A DNA stretch of 64,000 bases from assembly GCA_963817785.1 (NCBI GenBank), contig CAWFPL010000002.1:1426001-1490000 (forward strand), in the 5' to 3' direction. Source of the stretch: JAKALD01 sp963817785 (GTDB taxonomy: Bacteria > Pseudomonadota > Gammaproteobacteria > Burkholderiales > SG8-39). A model generated the notes under the pieces. It saw nothing but the letters and a program-made list of their open reading frames with translations, made no database searches and was not told the DNA's origin. Positions 8,288 to 17,572 of this stretch are shown here, one piece after another. A program made the translations under genes and the position numbers. Numbering within the stretch: position 1 is the first letter of the stretch; each line of letters begins with the position of its first letter.

Positions 8288-9370
8288 ATGAGTCGAATCT
8301 ACAACTTCAGCGCCGGTCCGGCCGTCCTGCCCGAAGAGGTGCTGGCGCGCGCGGGCGACGAGATGCTCGACTGGCACGGCTCGGGCATGTCGGTCATGGA
8401 GATGAGCCACCGCGGCAAGGAATTCGTCTCGATCGCCGAGGAGGCCGAGCGCGATCTGCGCGACCTGCTCGCGGTGCCGGCGCACTACAAGGTGCTGTTC
8501 CTGCAGGGCGGCGCGCGGCTGCAATTCGCCCAGGTGCCGATGAACCTGCTGCGCGGCAAGGGCAAGGCCGACTACTTGCTCACTGGCGAGTGGTCGAAGC
8601 TGGCGATCAAGGAGGCGAAGGCATACTGCGACGTCCATGTGGCCGCGAGCTCGGAGGACCGCAACTTCACGTATGCGCCCGCGCAGGAAGCGTGGAAGCT
8701 GCAGCCCGACGCGGCGTACGTGCACTACTGTTCGAACGAGACCATCGGCGGCGTCGAGTTCCACTGGATCCCCGACGCCGGTTCGGTGCCGCTGGTCGCG
8801 GACGCGTCGTCGCATCTCCTGTCGCGCCCGCTCGACGTGTCGAGGTTCGGCCTGATCTACGCCGGCGCGCAGAAGAACATCGGTCCGGCCGGGCTCACCA
8901 TCGTAATCGTGCGCGAGGACCTAATCGGGCACGCCCAGAAGGGCACGCCCTCGGTGATGGACTACAAGCTGCAGGCCGATGCCGGCTCGATGCTCAACAC
9001 GCCGGCGACCTACTCGATCTACGTCGCCGGGCTGGTGTTCAAGTGGCTCAAGCGCCTCGGCGGCCTTGCCGAGGTCGAGCGGCAAAACGTGGCCAAGGCG
9101 AAGCTGCTCTACGACGCTCTGGACGCGAGCCGCTTTTTTCGCAGCCCGGTCGAGCCGCGCGACCGCTCGCGCATGAACGTCCCGTTCACGCTCGCCGACG
9201 CCAAGCTCGACGAGGCGTTTCTGAAGGGCGCCAAGGAGCGCAGCATGGTACAGCTCAAGGGCCACCGCTCGGTGGGCGGCATGCGCGCCTCGATCTACAA
9301 CGCCATGCCGGTCGAGGGCGTGCAGCGCCTGGTCGAATACATGCGGGAGTTCGAGGCGCGGCATGCCTGA
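8288..9370 (+). CDS. serC: Phosphoserine aminotransferase
   Basis: 360 residues from ATG 8288, preceded by GGAAAGG; the frame is open further upstream into gyrA but MSRIYNFSAGPAVLPEEVL is the family N-terminus. PLP-binding lysine lies in YAGAQKNIGPAG; EMSHRGKEF and the C-terminal VGGMRASIYNAMP are conserved. The class V aminotransferase makes 3-phosphoserine from 3-phosphohydroxypyruvate and glutamate and also acts in pyridoxal phosphate synthesis. The end overlaps serA by 8 bases, so the two serine-pathway enzymes are translationally coupled. Confidence 0.97.
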   Translation: MSRIYNFSAGPAVLPEEVLARAGDEMLDWHGSGMSVMEMSHRGKEFVSIAEEAERDLRDLLAVPAHYKVLFLQGGARLQFAQVPMNLLRGKGKADYLLTGEWSKLAIKEAKAYCDVHVAASSEDRNFTYAPAQEAWKLQPDAAYVHYCSNETIGGVEFHWIPDAGSVPLVADASSHLLSRPLDVSRFGLIYAGAQKNIGPAGLTIVIVREDLIGHAQKGTPSVMDYKLQADAGSMLNTPATYSIYVAGLVFKWLKRLGGLAEVERQNVAKAKLLYDALDASRFFRSPVEPRDRSRMNVPFTLADAKLDEAFLKGAKERSMVQLKGHRSVGGMRASIYNAMPVEGVQRLVEYMREFEARHA

Positions 9371-10550
9371 GGCGGCCGCCAACCGGACCGAGATCCTGGT
9401 CCTCAACCAGATCGCGCCGGCGGGCCTGAAGCGCTTTCCGGCCGAGCGCTACGTCGTGGTGAAGGAGGCGCAGGCGCCCGAGGTGATCCTGGTGCGCTCG
9501 CAGGACCTGCACGGCATGAGCTTCGGGCCGAACCTGATGGTGGTCGGGCGCGCGGGCGCGGGTGTGAACAACATTCCGGTGGCGGAGCTTTCGAGGCGCG
9601 GGGTCCCGGTGTTCAATGCCCCGGGCGCCAACGCCAACGCGGTGAAGGAGCTGGTGCTGGCGGGCATGCTGATCGCGGCGCGCAACCTCGCTCCCGCGCT
9701 CGAGTACGTGCAGGCGCTCGAGCCCGGCGCCGACTTCGAGGCGCGGGTCGAGGGCGGCAAGAAGGCCTTCGCCGGCTTCGAGCTGCCCGGCCACACGCTC
9801 GGCGTGATCGGCCTGGGCCGAGTCGGCAGCCTGGTGGCCGGGGCCGCGATCCGGCTCGGCATGCACGTGCTCGGCTACGACCCGGAGATCACGGTCGACG
9901 CGGCCTGGAGTCTGCCCTCGCAGGTGCGGCGCGCCGCCTCCATCGAGGAGGCGCTCAAGCACAGCCACTTCGTGACGCTGCACGTGCCGCTGCTCGATGC
10001 CACGCGCCACCTGATCGACGCGCGCAAGGTCGAGCTGCTGCGCAGCGGCGCGATCCTGCTCAACTTCTCGCGGGACGGCGTGGTCGACGACGAGGCGGTA
10101 CTGGAAGCGTTGCGCGAGCGCCGCCTGCGCTGCTACGTCACCGATTTTCCCGCGCCGCGCCTGCGGCGCCAGCCGGGCGTGGTGGCGCTGCCGCATCTTG
10201 GGGCCTCGACCCGCGAGGCCGAGGAGAATTGCGCGATGATGGTGGCGGACCAGGTGCGCGACTATCTCGAGCACGGCAACATGCGCAACGCGGTGAACTT
10301 CCCCGACGCGAGCATGGCGCGCGAGTCGCCCTACCGTCTGGCGATCACCAACGCCAACGTCCCCGACATGCTCGCCCGCATCTCCCACGCAATGGGCGGG
10401 CGCGGCATCAACATCCACAACATGCTCAACAAGTCGAAGGGCGAGATGGCCTATACCCTGGTCGACGTCGACAGCCCGGTTCCGGGCGCGGCGCTCGGCG
10501 AGCTGCGCGCGATCGACGGCGTGCTCGCGGTGCGCTACCTTCCTGCCTGA
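9363..10550 (+). CDS. serA: D-3-phosphoglycerate dehydrogenase
   Basis: 395 residues. NAD-binding motif LGVIGLGRVGSLVA (near 145), substrate/catalytic region NFSRDGVVDDEAV and the catalytic His in LPHLGASTREAEE, then a C-terminal ACT domain (NVPDMLARISHAMGGRGINIHNM) that may sense serine. It catalyses the first step of serine synthesis, upstream of SerC in the pathway although the gene follows serC. The start overlaps serC by 8 bases. The short form (about 390-410 aa, with no intervening domain) is the type found in many bacteria. Confidence 0.93.
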   Translation: MPEAAANRTEILVLNQIAPAGLKRFPAERYVVVKEAQAPEVILVRSQDLHGMSFGPNLMVVGRAGAGVNNIPVAELSRRGVPVFNAPGANANAVKELVLAGMLIAARNLAPALEYVQALEPGADFEARVEGGKKAFAGFELPGHTLGVIGLGRVGSLVAGAAIRLGMHVLGYDPEITVDAAWSLPSQVRRAASIEEALKHSHFVTLHVPLLDATRHLIDARKVELLRSGAILLNFSRDGVVDDEAVLEALRERRLRCYVTDFPAPRLRRQPGVVALPHLGASTREAEENCAMMVADQVRDYLEHGNMRNAVNFPDASMARESPYRLAITNANVPDMLARISHAMGGRGINIHNMLNKSKGEMAYTLVDVDSPVPGAALGELRAIDGVLAVRYLPA

Positions 10551-10573
10551 GCCACCGACAAGCAGGACCCGCC

Positions 10574-11647
10574 GTGGAAGACATCGACAAGCTGCGTGGC
10601 CAGATCGACGCGCTCGACGACGAGCTGCTCGCGCTGGTCAACCGGCGCGCCGGGCTGGCGCGGCGCATCGGCGAGCTGAAGCAGGGCACCGCGGCGTATC
10701 GCCCGGAGCGCGAGGCCGAGATCCTGCGCCGTGCGGCGCAACGCAATCCCGGTCCGCTGCCCGCCGACCGCGCAGTCGCGGTGCTGCGCGAGGTGATCTC
10801 CGCATGCCGCGGCATGGAGCAGGCGATCCGCGTCGCCTACCTGGGGCCTGAGGGCACCTTCAGCGAGCAGGCGGTGCGCAAGCATTTCGGCAGCGCCGTC
10901 GAGGCGCAGCCCGCGCTCTCGATCGACGAGGTGTTCCGGCGCTGCGAGTCCGGGACGGTCGAATTCGCGGTGGTGCCGGTGGAGAACTCCACCGAGGGCG
11001 CGGTGGGACGCACGCATGACCTGCTGCTGGTCACGCCGTTGCGCATCTGCGGCGAGGCCGAGGTGCGGGTGCAGCAGAACCTGCTGTCGCGCGCCTCCGA
11101 CAGCGGCGCGGTGCGGCGCGTGTACTCGCATGCGCAGTCGCTCGCGCAATGCAACGGCTGGCTGGGCCAGAACCTGCCCTCGGCCGAGCGCGTGCAGGTG
11201 GCCTCCAACGCCGAGGCCGCCAGGCTCGCGAGCCTGGAGCCCGAGGCGGCCGCGATCGCCGGCGAGGCCGCCGCGCAGCGCTACGCCCTGAACGTGCTCG
11301 CGCGCTCCATCGAGGACGACCCGAACAACACCACCCGCTTCCTGGTGCTCGGCAACATCGACCCCAAGCCCACCGGCCATGACCGCACCTCGCTCGTCAT
11401 GTCGGCCGAGAACAAGCCGGGGGCGGTGCACGCGCTGCTCACGCCGCTGGCCGCCAACCAGGTCAGCATGACTCGCATCGAGTCGCGTCCGGCGCGCTCG
11501 ATGCGCAGCCTGATCTGGGAATACGTGTTTTTCATCGACGTCGAGGGACATCGGCAGGACGCGCGCGTCGCGGCCGCGCTCGATGCGCTGCGCCAGAAGG
11601 CGCCGTTCCTGAAGGTCCTCGGCTCCTATCCGGTGGCCGTCGCCTGA
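10574..11647 (+). CDS. pheA: Bifunctional chorismate mutase / prephenate dehydratase (P-protein)
   Basis: 357 residues starting at GTG 10574 (VEDIDKLRGQIDALDDELLALVNRR); the open frame extends upstream within serA but that part is not homologous. The N-terminal AroQ chorismate mutase (about 1-90) is followed by the prephenate dehydratase domain with AYLGPEGTFSEQA, FAVVPVENSTEGAV and DPNNTTRFLV, then an ACT domain with the phenylalanine-binding ESRP motif (MTRIESRPAR). It converts chorismate to phenylpyruvate and is expected to be feedback inhibited by phenylalanine. It is 23 bases after serA and 28 before hisC. Confidence 0.96.
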   Translation: MEDIDKLRGQIDALDDELLALVNRRAGLARRIGELKQGTAAYRPEREAEILRRAAQRNPGPLPADRAVAVLREVISACRGMEQAIRVAYLGPEGTFSEQAVRKHFGSAVEAQPALSIDEVFRRCESGTVEFAVVPVENSTEGAVGRTHDLLLVTPLRICGEAEVRVQQNLLSRASDSGAVRRVYSHAQSLAQCNGWLGQNLPSAERVQVASNAEAARLASLEPEAAAIAGEAAAQRYALNVLARSIEDDPNNTTRFLVLGNIDPKPTGHDRTSLVMSAENKPGAVHALLTPLAANQVSMTRIESRPARSMRSLIWEYVFFIDVEGHRQDARVAAALDALRQKAPFLKVLGSYPVAVA

Positions 11648-11675
11648 CGGCCCGCTGCCAGCAGGGAACCGCGCA

Positions 11676-12782
11676 ATGAACATGGACCTGTGCGAACTTT
11701 CGCCCGCTTACGTGCGCTCGATCGCGCCATACCAGCCCGGCAAGCCGATCGCCGAACTCGCGCGCGAGATGGGGCTCGACGAAAAGAACATCGTCAAGCT
11801 GGCCTCGAACGAGAACCCCCTCGGCATCGGGCCGCGCACGCGCGCGGCGATCGATGCCGCTCTGGGCGAGGTCGCGCGCTATCCGGACGGCAACGGCTAC
11901 GAGCTCAAGCTCGCGCTCGCCAGGCGCTATGGCGTCGACATGGCCTCGATCGTGCTCGGCAACGGCTCGAACGACGTGCTCGAGCTGGTGTCGCTCGCGT
12001 TCCTCGGCCCGCAGCGCGCGGCGGTGTTCTCGGAGCACGCTTTCGCGGTGTATCCGCTGGCGACGCAGGCGCGCGGCGCGCGCAGCATCGCGGTGCCCGC
12101 GCGCGAGTACGGCCACGACCTGGAGGCGATGGCCAAGGCGGTGGACGACGCCACCTACGTGCTGTGGATCGCCAATCCGAACAACCCGACCGGCACGCTG
12201 GCGTCGCCGGAGGATCTCGAGGCCCTGCTCAAGCGCGTTCCCGAGCGCGTCATCGTGGTGATCGACGAGGCCTACAACGAGTACCTGCGCCCCGACCTGA
12301 AGTCGGACTCGGTGAAATGGCTCAAGCGCCACCCGAACCTGGTGATCACGCGCACCTTCTCGAAGGCCTACGGCCTGGCGGGCCTGCGGGTGGGCTACGC
12401 GCTCGCGCATCCCTCGGTGGCCGACATGCTCAATCGGGTGCGCCAGCCGTTCAACGTGAATTCGATCGGGCTCGCCGCCGCGGCCGCGGCGCTCGACGAC
12501 ATGGAGTTCGTCGCGCGCAGCTATGCCGAGAACCTGCAGGGGCTGAAGCAGCTCGAGGAGGGCGCCCGAAGTCTCGGGCTGGAGTACATCCCCTCGTACG
12601 GCAACTTCATCACCGTCAGGGTGGGCAAGGCGGCCGAGGTCTACAAGCGCCTCCTGCGCCGCGGAGTGATCGTGCGCCCGGTGACCGGCTACGGGCTGCC
12701 TGAGCATCTGCGCGTCACCGTCGGCACCGTGGCGGAGAACGACAAGTTCCTCGCGGCGCTCGCCGCGAGCCTGCGCGAATAG
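11676..12782 (+). CDS. hisC: Histidinol-phosphate / aromatic aminotransferase
   Basis: 368 residues, class I/II aminotransferase. Visible features: YQPGKPIAELARE, KLASNENPLG, the cofactor contact WIANPNNPTGT, DEAYNEY, and the PLP lysine in TRTFSKAYGLAGLRVGYA. An AGGGA ribosome site lies before ATG 11676. In this aromatic block (pheA upstream, tyrA downstream) the gene is usually the second hisC copy and probably also transaminates phenylpyruvate or 4-hydroxyphenylpyruvate; that dual role is inferred from position. Spacing of 8 bases to tyrA. Confidence 0.93.
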   Translation: MNMDLCELSPAYVRSIAPYQPGKPIAELAREMGLDEKNIVKLASNENPLGIGPRTRAAIDAALGEVARYPDGNGYELKLALARRYGVDMASIVLGNGSNDVLELVSLAFLGPQRAAVFSEHAFAVYPLATQARGARSIAVPAREYGHDLEAMAKAVDDATYVLWIANPNNPTGTLASPEDLEALLKRVPERVIVVIDEAYNEYLRPDLKSDSVKWLKRHPNLVITRTFSKAYGLAGLRVGYALAHPSVADMLNRVRQPFNVNSIGLAAAAAALDDMEFVARSYAENLQGLKQLEEGARSLGLEYIPSYGNFITVRVGKAAEVYKRLLRRGVIVRPVTGYGLPEHLRVTVGTVAENDKFLAALAASLRE

Positions 12783-12790
12783 CCCGGCGC

Positions 12791-13699
12791 ATGGCCGCGC
12801 CAGCGAGCGAGCCCGCCGGGGCGACGCGCTTTGGGCGCGTCGCCGTGATCGGCGTCGGCCTGATCGGGGGCTCGTTCGCGCTGGCGCTCAAGGGCGCGCG
12901 CGCCTGCGCCGAAGTGGTCGGCGTCGGCCGCAACCCGGAGAACCTGCGCCTGGCGCACGAACTCGGCGTGCTGGATGCCACGGCCCCGGACCCCGCCGCG
13001 GCCGCGCGCGGCGCCGACCTCGTCCTCGTGGCCACGCCGGTGGCGCAGATCGACGCGGTGTTCGCCGCGCTCGCGCCCGTGCTCGCCCCGAACACCCTGG
13101 TGACCGACGCCGGCAGCACGAAGCGCGACGTCGTCGCGGCCGCGCGTGCGCGGCTCGGAGCGAAACTCGCGCAGTTCGTGCCCGCGCACCCGATCGCGGG
13201 CGCCGAGCAAAGCGGGGTGCGCGCGTCGCGCGCCGACCTGTTCCAGGGCAGGCGAGTGGTGCTCACGCCGCTCGCCGAAAACCCGGCCGAGGCGCTGGCG
13301 CGCGTCGGCGCGGCGTGGCAGGCGTGCGGCGCGCGCCTGTCGCGCATGACGCCCGAGGAACACGACGCGACCTTCGCCGCGGTCAGCCACCTGCCGCACG
13401 TGCTGGCGTACGCCTTGGTGCACGAGATCGCCTCGCGTGCCAACTCGGCGCAGCTGTTCGGCTACGCGGCGGGCGGCTTCCGCGATTTCACGCGCATCGC
13501 CTCGAGCCATCCCGAGATGTGGCGCGACATCTGCGCCGCCAACGGCGATGCGCTGCTTGCCGAGCTCGATCGCTACCTCGCCAAGCTGGGCGAGGTACGT
13601 GCGCGCCTCGCCGCGGGGGACGCTCCGGCGCTCGAGCGGCTGTTCGCCGAGGCGCGCGCGGCGCGCAATCGCTGGGTGAACGGCGACTTCGAGGCCTAG
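12791..13699 (+). CDS. tyrA: Prephenate dehydrogenase
   Basis: 302 residues with an N-terminal Rossmann motif AVIGVGLIGGSFALAL, VTDAGSTKRDV, FVPAHPIAGAEQSGV and the helical C-terminal part with VSHLPHVLAYAL and GFRDFTRIASSHPEMW. It oxidatively decarboxylates prephenate to 4-hydroxyphenylpyruvate for tyrosine. No ACT domain is present, so feedback control would differ from PheA. In pseudomonads tyrA and aroA are fused; here they are separate, only 5 bases apart. Confidence 0.95.
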   Translation: MAAPASEPAGATRFGRVAVIGVGLIGGSFALALKGARACAEVVGVGRNPENLRLAHELGVLDATAPDPAAAARGADLVLVATPVAQIDAVFAALAPVLAPNTLVTDAGSTKRDVVAAARARLGAKLAQFVPAHPIAGAEQSGVRASRADLFQGRRVVLTPLAENPAEALARVGAAWQACGARLSRMTPEEHDATFAAVSHLPHVLAYALVHEIASRANSAQLFGYAAGGFRDFTRIASSHPEMWRDICAANGDALLAELDRYLAKLGEVRARLAAGDAPALERLFAEARAARNRWVNGDFEA

Positions 13700-13704
13700 C
13701 GCCC

Positions 13705-14982
13705 ATGCGCTCGCTCGAGCTGGGGCCGATCCGGCGCATCGCCGGGACGGTGCGGCTGCCGGGATCCAAGAGCATCTCGAACCGCGTCCTGCTGCTGGCC
13801 GCGCTCGCGCACGGCGACACGCGGGTACGCGAGCTGCTCGAGGCCGACGACACCAACGTGATGCTCGAGGCGCTCGCGCGCCTGGGCATCCGCTGGGAGC
13901 GGGAGGCCGAACGCGCGCTGCGTGTCGCGGGCGGCGGCGGAGCGTTTCCGGTGCGCAGCGCGGAGCTGTTTCTGGGCAATGCCGGCACCGCATTGCGGCC
14001 GCTCACCGCGGCACTGGCGCTGGCCGGCGGCGAGTACCGGCTCTCGGGCGTGCCGCGCATGCACGAGCGCCCGATCGCGGACCTGGTCGATGCGTTGCGC
14101 GCGGCCGGGGCGCGCATCGATTACCTCGGCACCGAGGGCTACCCGCCGCTCGCCATCCATCCCGGGGTCATCCGGCTCGAAGGCCCGGTGCGCGTGCGCG
14201 GCGACGTCTCCTCCCAGTTCCTGAGCGCGCTGCTGATGGTCGTGTCGCTCGCGGGCGGGGCGACGATCGAAGTGCAGGGCGAGCTCATCTCCAAGCCGTA
14301 TGTCGAGATCACGCTCAACCTGATGCGCCGCTTCGGAGTGGCCGTGGCGCGCGAGGACTGGCGAGTGTTCCGCGTTCCGGCGGCGCAGTACGCCAGCCCC
14401 GGCGAGATTGCCGTCGAGGGAGATGCCTCTTCGGCGTCGTACTTTCTGGCGGCCGGCGCGATCGCTGGCGGGCCGGTGCGGGTCGAGGGCGTCGGCCGCG
14501 ACAGCATCCAGGGCGACGTGCGCTTCGTGGAGGTGCTCGAGAGCATGGGGGCCGAGGTCGCTCTGCACGACGCCGCGATCGAGGTGCGCGGGCGCGGAAG
14601 GCTGCGCCCGATCGACATGGATCTCAACCACATCCCGGACGCGGCGATGACCGCCGCCGTGATGGCGCTGTTCGCCGACGGCCCGAGCGCGATCCGCAAC
14701 ATCGCCAGCTGGCGCGTCAAGGAGACCGACCGCATCGCCGCGATGGCCACCGAGCTGCGCAAACTCGGCGCAAGCGTGGAGGAGGGTGCGGATTTTCTGC
14801 GCATCGTGCCGCCGGAGAAGCTGCGTGCGGCCAGCATCGACACCTACGACGACCACCGCATGGCGATGTGCTTCTCGCTCGCCGCGCTCGGCGGCGTGAC
14901 GGTGCGCATCAACGATCCGGACTGCGTGGCCAAGACCTTCCCGGACTACTTCCGGGTCTTCGCGGGGCTCGCCGCGCCGTGA
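13705..14982 (+). CDS. aroA: 3-phosphoshikimate 1-carboxyvinyltransferase (EPSP synthase)
   Basis: 425 residues from ATG 13705. Conserved parts: LPGSKSISNRVLLLAAL (phosphate and PEP contacts), FLGNAGTALRPLTAAL, SSQFLSALLM, LNHIPDAAMT and SWRVKETDRIAAMATEL. The protein adds the enolpyruvyl group of PEP to shikimate-3-phosphate. The sequence GNAGTALRP is the glyphosate-sensitive class I pattern, with Gly96/Ala-type substitutions absent. The stop overlaps the GTG start of cmk by four bases (GTGA). Confidence 0.97.
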   Translation: MRSLELGPIRRIAGTVRLPGSKSISNRVLLLAALAHGDTRVRELLEADDTNVMLEALARLGIRWEREAERALRVAGGGGAFPVRSAELFLGNAGTALRPLTAALALAGGEYRLSGVPRMHERPIADLVDALRAAGARIDYLGTEGYPPLAIHPGVIRLEGPVRVRGDVSSQFLSALLMVVSLAGGATIEVQGELISKPYVEITLNLMRRFGVAVAREDWRVFRVPAAQYASPGEIAVEGDASSASYFLAAGAIAGGPVRVEGVGRDSIQGDVRFVEVLESMGAEVALHDAAIEVRGRGRLRPIDMDLNHIPDAAMTAAVMALFADGPSAIRNIASWRVKETDRIAAMATELRKLGASVEEGADFLRIVPPEKLRAASIDTYDDHRMAMCFSLAALGGVTVRINDPDCVAKTFPDYFRVFAGLAAP

Positions 14983-15650
14983 GCGCTCCGGTCATCGCCA
15001 TAGACGGCCCGTCGGCCTCGGGCAAGGGCACCATCGCGCAGCGCATCGCCGCGCGCCTCGGGTTCCGCTACCTGGAAAGCGGCGCGCTGTACCGGCTGGT
15101 GGCGCTGGCTTCACTGCGCCAGGGGGTCCCACCTGCGGATGAGGCGCGCCTGGCGGGGCTTGCGGCCCAGCTCGACGCGACTTTCGCGGATGGAAAAATA
15201 ATGCTTTCAGGACAGTATGTTACGGACGCACTGCACGCAGAGGACTGCGCGAACCGCGCCTCCCTGGTCGCGCAGTTGCCGGCGGTGCGCGCGGCGCTTC
15301 TCGCGCGCCAACGCGCCTTTCGCCAGCCGCCCGGCCTGGTGGCGGATGGCCGCGACATGGGCACGATCGTGTTTCCGGACGCGGCCCTGAAGGTGTTCCT
15401 GACGGCACGCGTTGCCGTGCGCGCGCAGCGCAGGTATAAGCAGTTGAAACAAAAAGGATTAGATGCTAGCATTACAACCCTTTCCCGGGACCTCGAGGAA
15501 CGCGACAGGCGCGACGCGGCGCGGACAGTGGCACCGCTCGTACCCGCGCCCGACGCATTGCAGCTTGATTCGTCCGATCTTTCGGTCGATGAAGTGGTCG
15601 CCTTGATTCTGGCGTGGTACCGGGACCGGGCGCAGGGCGTGAGCGTTTGA
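14979..15650 (+). CDS. cmk: Cytidylate kinase
   Basis: 223 residues beginning at GTG 14979 inside the aroA stop (GTGA overlap). P-loop GPSASGKGTIAQRIA, the CMP-binding region LESGALYRLVAL, DGRDMGTIVFPDA and the LID region SRDLEERDRRDAART fit the family. It phosphorylates CMP and dCMP. The stretch near 15190-15250 and 15430-15475 is distinctly AT-richer than its surroundings, without breaking the frame. It precedes rpsA as in many proteobacteria. Confidence 0.96.
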   Translation: MSAPVIAIDGPSASGKGTIAQRIAARLGFRYLESGALYRLVALASLRQGVPPADEARLAGLAAQLDATFADGKIMLSGQYVTDALHAEDCANRASLVAQLPAVRAALLARQRAFRQPPGLVADGRDMGTIVFPDAALKVFLTARVAVRAQRRYKQLKQKGLDASITTLSRDLEERDRRDAARTVAPLVPAPDALQLDSSDLSVDEVVALILAWYRDRAQGVSV

Positions 15651-15808
15651 TTCGGAAAGGAATTTGTTCTCCCCGCGCATGGGTGAGAGGCGCGAGAGCG
15701 CCTCGACCCGACAAGGTGGGCGCGGCCGGCAGCGGCCGCACCCGTGTGTGCAACCTGACCCGTCGCCTCCCCCGCGGAGCGGCGGCTGACATAGGTCATT
15801 TCTCTTAC

Positions 15809-17536
15809 ATGTCCAGCATTTCCCCCGCAGTGTCCAGCCCTTCCGCCAACGAGTCGTTCGCCGCGCTGTTCGAGGAAAGCCTCACGCGCAAGGAGATGCG
15901 CGTCGGCGAAGTCATCACCGCCGAAGTGGTGCGCGTCGACCCGAACTACATCGTGGTCAACGCGGGGCTGAAGTCGGAAAGCCTGATCGCTACCGAAGAA
16001 TTCAAGAACGACGCCGGCGAAGTCGAGGTCAAGCCCGGCGACTTCGTGTCCGTATCGATCGAGGCCCTGGAGGACGGCTATGGCGAGACGCGCCTGTCGC
16101 GCGAGAAAGCCAAGCGCCTGGCGGCTTGGCTCGAGCTGGAGAAGGCGCTCGAGACCGGCGAGAAGATCGCCGGCGTCATCACCGGCAAGGTGAAAGGCGG
16201 CCTCACCGTGATGGCCAAGGGCATCCGCGCCTTCCTGCCGGGCTCGCTGGTGGACATGCGCCCGGTCAAGGACACCACGCCCTACGAGGGCAAGCAGATG
16301 GAGTTCAAGGTCATCAAGCTCGACCGCAAGCGCAACAACGTGGTCGTGTCGCGCCGCGCGGTGCTCGAGGAGACCGTGGGCGCGGAGCGCGAGGCGCTGC
16401 TCTCCACGCTGCAGGAGGGGGCGGTGGTCAAGGGCATCGTCAAGAACATCACCGACTACGGCGCGTTCGTCGATCTGGGCGGCATCGACGGCCTGCTGCA
16501 CATCACCGACCTCGCCTGGCGGCGCGTCAAGCACCCCTCCGAGGTGCTCAGCGTCGGCGACGAGGTGACCGCCAAGGTGCTCAAGTTCGACGCCGAGAAA
16601 AACCGCGTCTCGCTCGGTCTGAAGCAGCTGGGCGAGGACCCTTGGGTCGGCATCTCGCGCCGCTACCCGCAGGGTACGCGCCTGTTCGGCAAGGTCACCA
16701 ATCTCACCGATTACGGCGCGTTCGTCGAGGTCGAGTCGGGCATCGAGGGCCTGGTGCACGTGTCCGAGATGGATTGGACCAACAAGAACGTGCACCCCTC
16801 GAAGGTGGTGCAGGTGGGCGACGAGGTCGAGGTGATGATTCTCGAGATCGACGAGGACCGCCGCCGCATCTCCCTCGGCATGAAGCAGTGCATGCCGAAC
16901 CCGTGGGAGGACTTCGCGCGCGAGTACAAGAAGGGCGACCGCGTCAAGGGCCAGATCAAGTCGATCACCGACTTCGGCGTGTTCGTCGGGCTGCCGGGCG
17001 GCATCGACGGCCTGGTGCATCTGTCCGACCTGTCGTGGAGCGACGCGGGCGAGGAAGCCGTCAAGCGCTTCAAGAAGGGCGACGAGGTCGAGGCGCTGGT
17101 GCTGTCGATCGACGTCGAGCGCGAGCGCATCTCGCTCGGCGTCAAGCAGCTCGAAGGCGACCCGTTCACCAACTTCGTCGCCAGCTACGACAAGAACAGC
17201 GTGGTGACCGGTAGCGTGAAATCGGTGGACGCGAAGGGCGCCGTGGTGACGCTGACGCACGACGTGGAAGGCTATCTGCGCGCCTCCGAGTACTCGCGCG
17301 ACCGCGTCGACGACCTGCGCGTGCACCTCAAGGAAGGCGACACGGTGAGCGCGATGGTGATCAACATCGACCGCAAGAACCGCTCGATCAACCTTTCGGT
17401 GAAGGCGAAGGACATGGCCGAGGAGACCGAGGCCATGAAGCAGCTGCGCACGGAAAACGCGGCGAGCGCCGCAGGCAGCACCAACCTCGGTGCGCTGCTA
17501 AGGGCGAAACTGGACAACCGCAACCAGCAGCAATAA
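15809..17536 (+). CDS. rpsA: Small ribosomal subunit protein S1
   Basis: 575 residues from ATG 15809 (MSSISPAVSSPSANESFAALFEES); the upstream in-frame extension is not conserved. Six S1/OB repeats can be seen from about residue 30 to 535, each with a variant of ITDYGAFVDLGGIDGLLHITDLAW; repeats 3-6 are the most regular. The protein brings mRNAs to the 30S subunit. The 158-base leader above it (15651-15808) has no strong purine-rich ribosome site near the start, in keeping with the known S1 autocontrol of its own weak initiation site; the leader is otherwise without a gene. Confidence 0.97.
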   Translation: MSSISPAVSSPSANESFAALFEESLTRKEMRVGEVITAEVVRVDPNYIVVNAGLKSESLIATEEFKNDAGEVEVKPGDFVSVSIEALEDGYGETRLSREKAKRLAAWLELEKALETGEKIAGVITGKVKGGLTVMAKGIRAFLPGSLVDMRPVKDTTPYEGKQMEFKVIKLDRKRNNVVVSRRAVLEETVGAEREALLSTLQEGAVVKGIVKNITDYGAFVDLGGIDGLLHITDLAWRRVKHPSEVLSVGDEVTAKVLKFDAEKNRVSLGLKQLGEDPWVGISRRYPQGTRLFGKVTNLTDYGAFVEVESGIEGLVHVSEMDWTNKNVHPSKVVQVGDEVEVMILEIDEDRRRISLGMKQCMPNPWEDFAREYKKGDRVKGQIKSITDFGVFVGLPGGIDGLVHLSDLSWSDAGEEAVKRFKKGDEVEALVLSIDVERERISLGVKQLEGDPFTNFVASYDKNSVVTGSVKSVDAKGAVVTLTHDVEGYLRASEYSRDRVDDLRVHLKEGDTVSAMVINIDRKNRSINLSVKAKDMAEETEAMKQLRTENAASAAGSTNLGALLRAKLDNRNQQQ

Positions 17537-17572
17537 GCGGGTCGCACCCGTGCACAGGGGGGAGGGGTTGCC

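Noticed and set aside
15068..17326. A 752-codon open frame on the minus strand
   Set aside because: It is antisense to cmk and rpsA, whose protein motifs are unmistakable; no recognisable protein on the other strand.
17534..17545. AAGCGGGTCGC after rpsA resembling part of the 23760 inverted repeat
   Set aside because: Only ten bases match and there is no second arm, so it is likely chance in GC-rich DNA.
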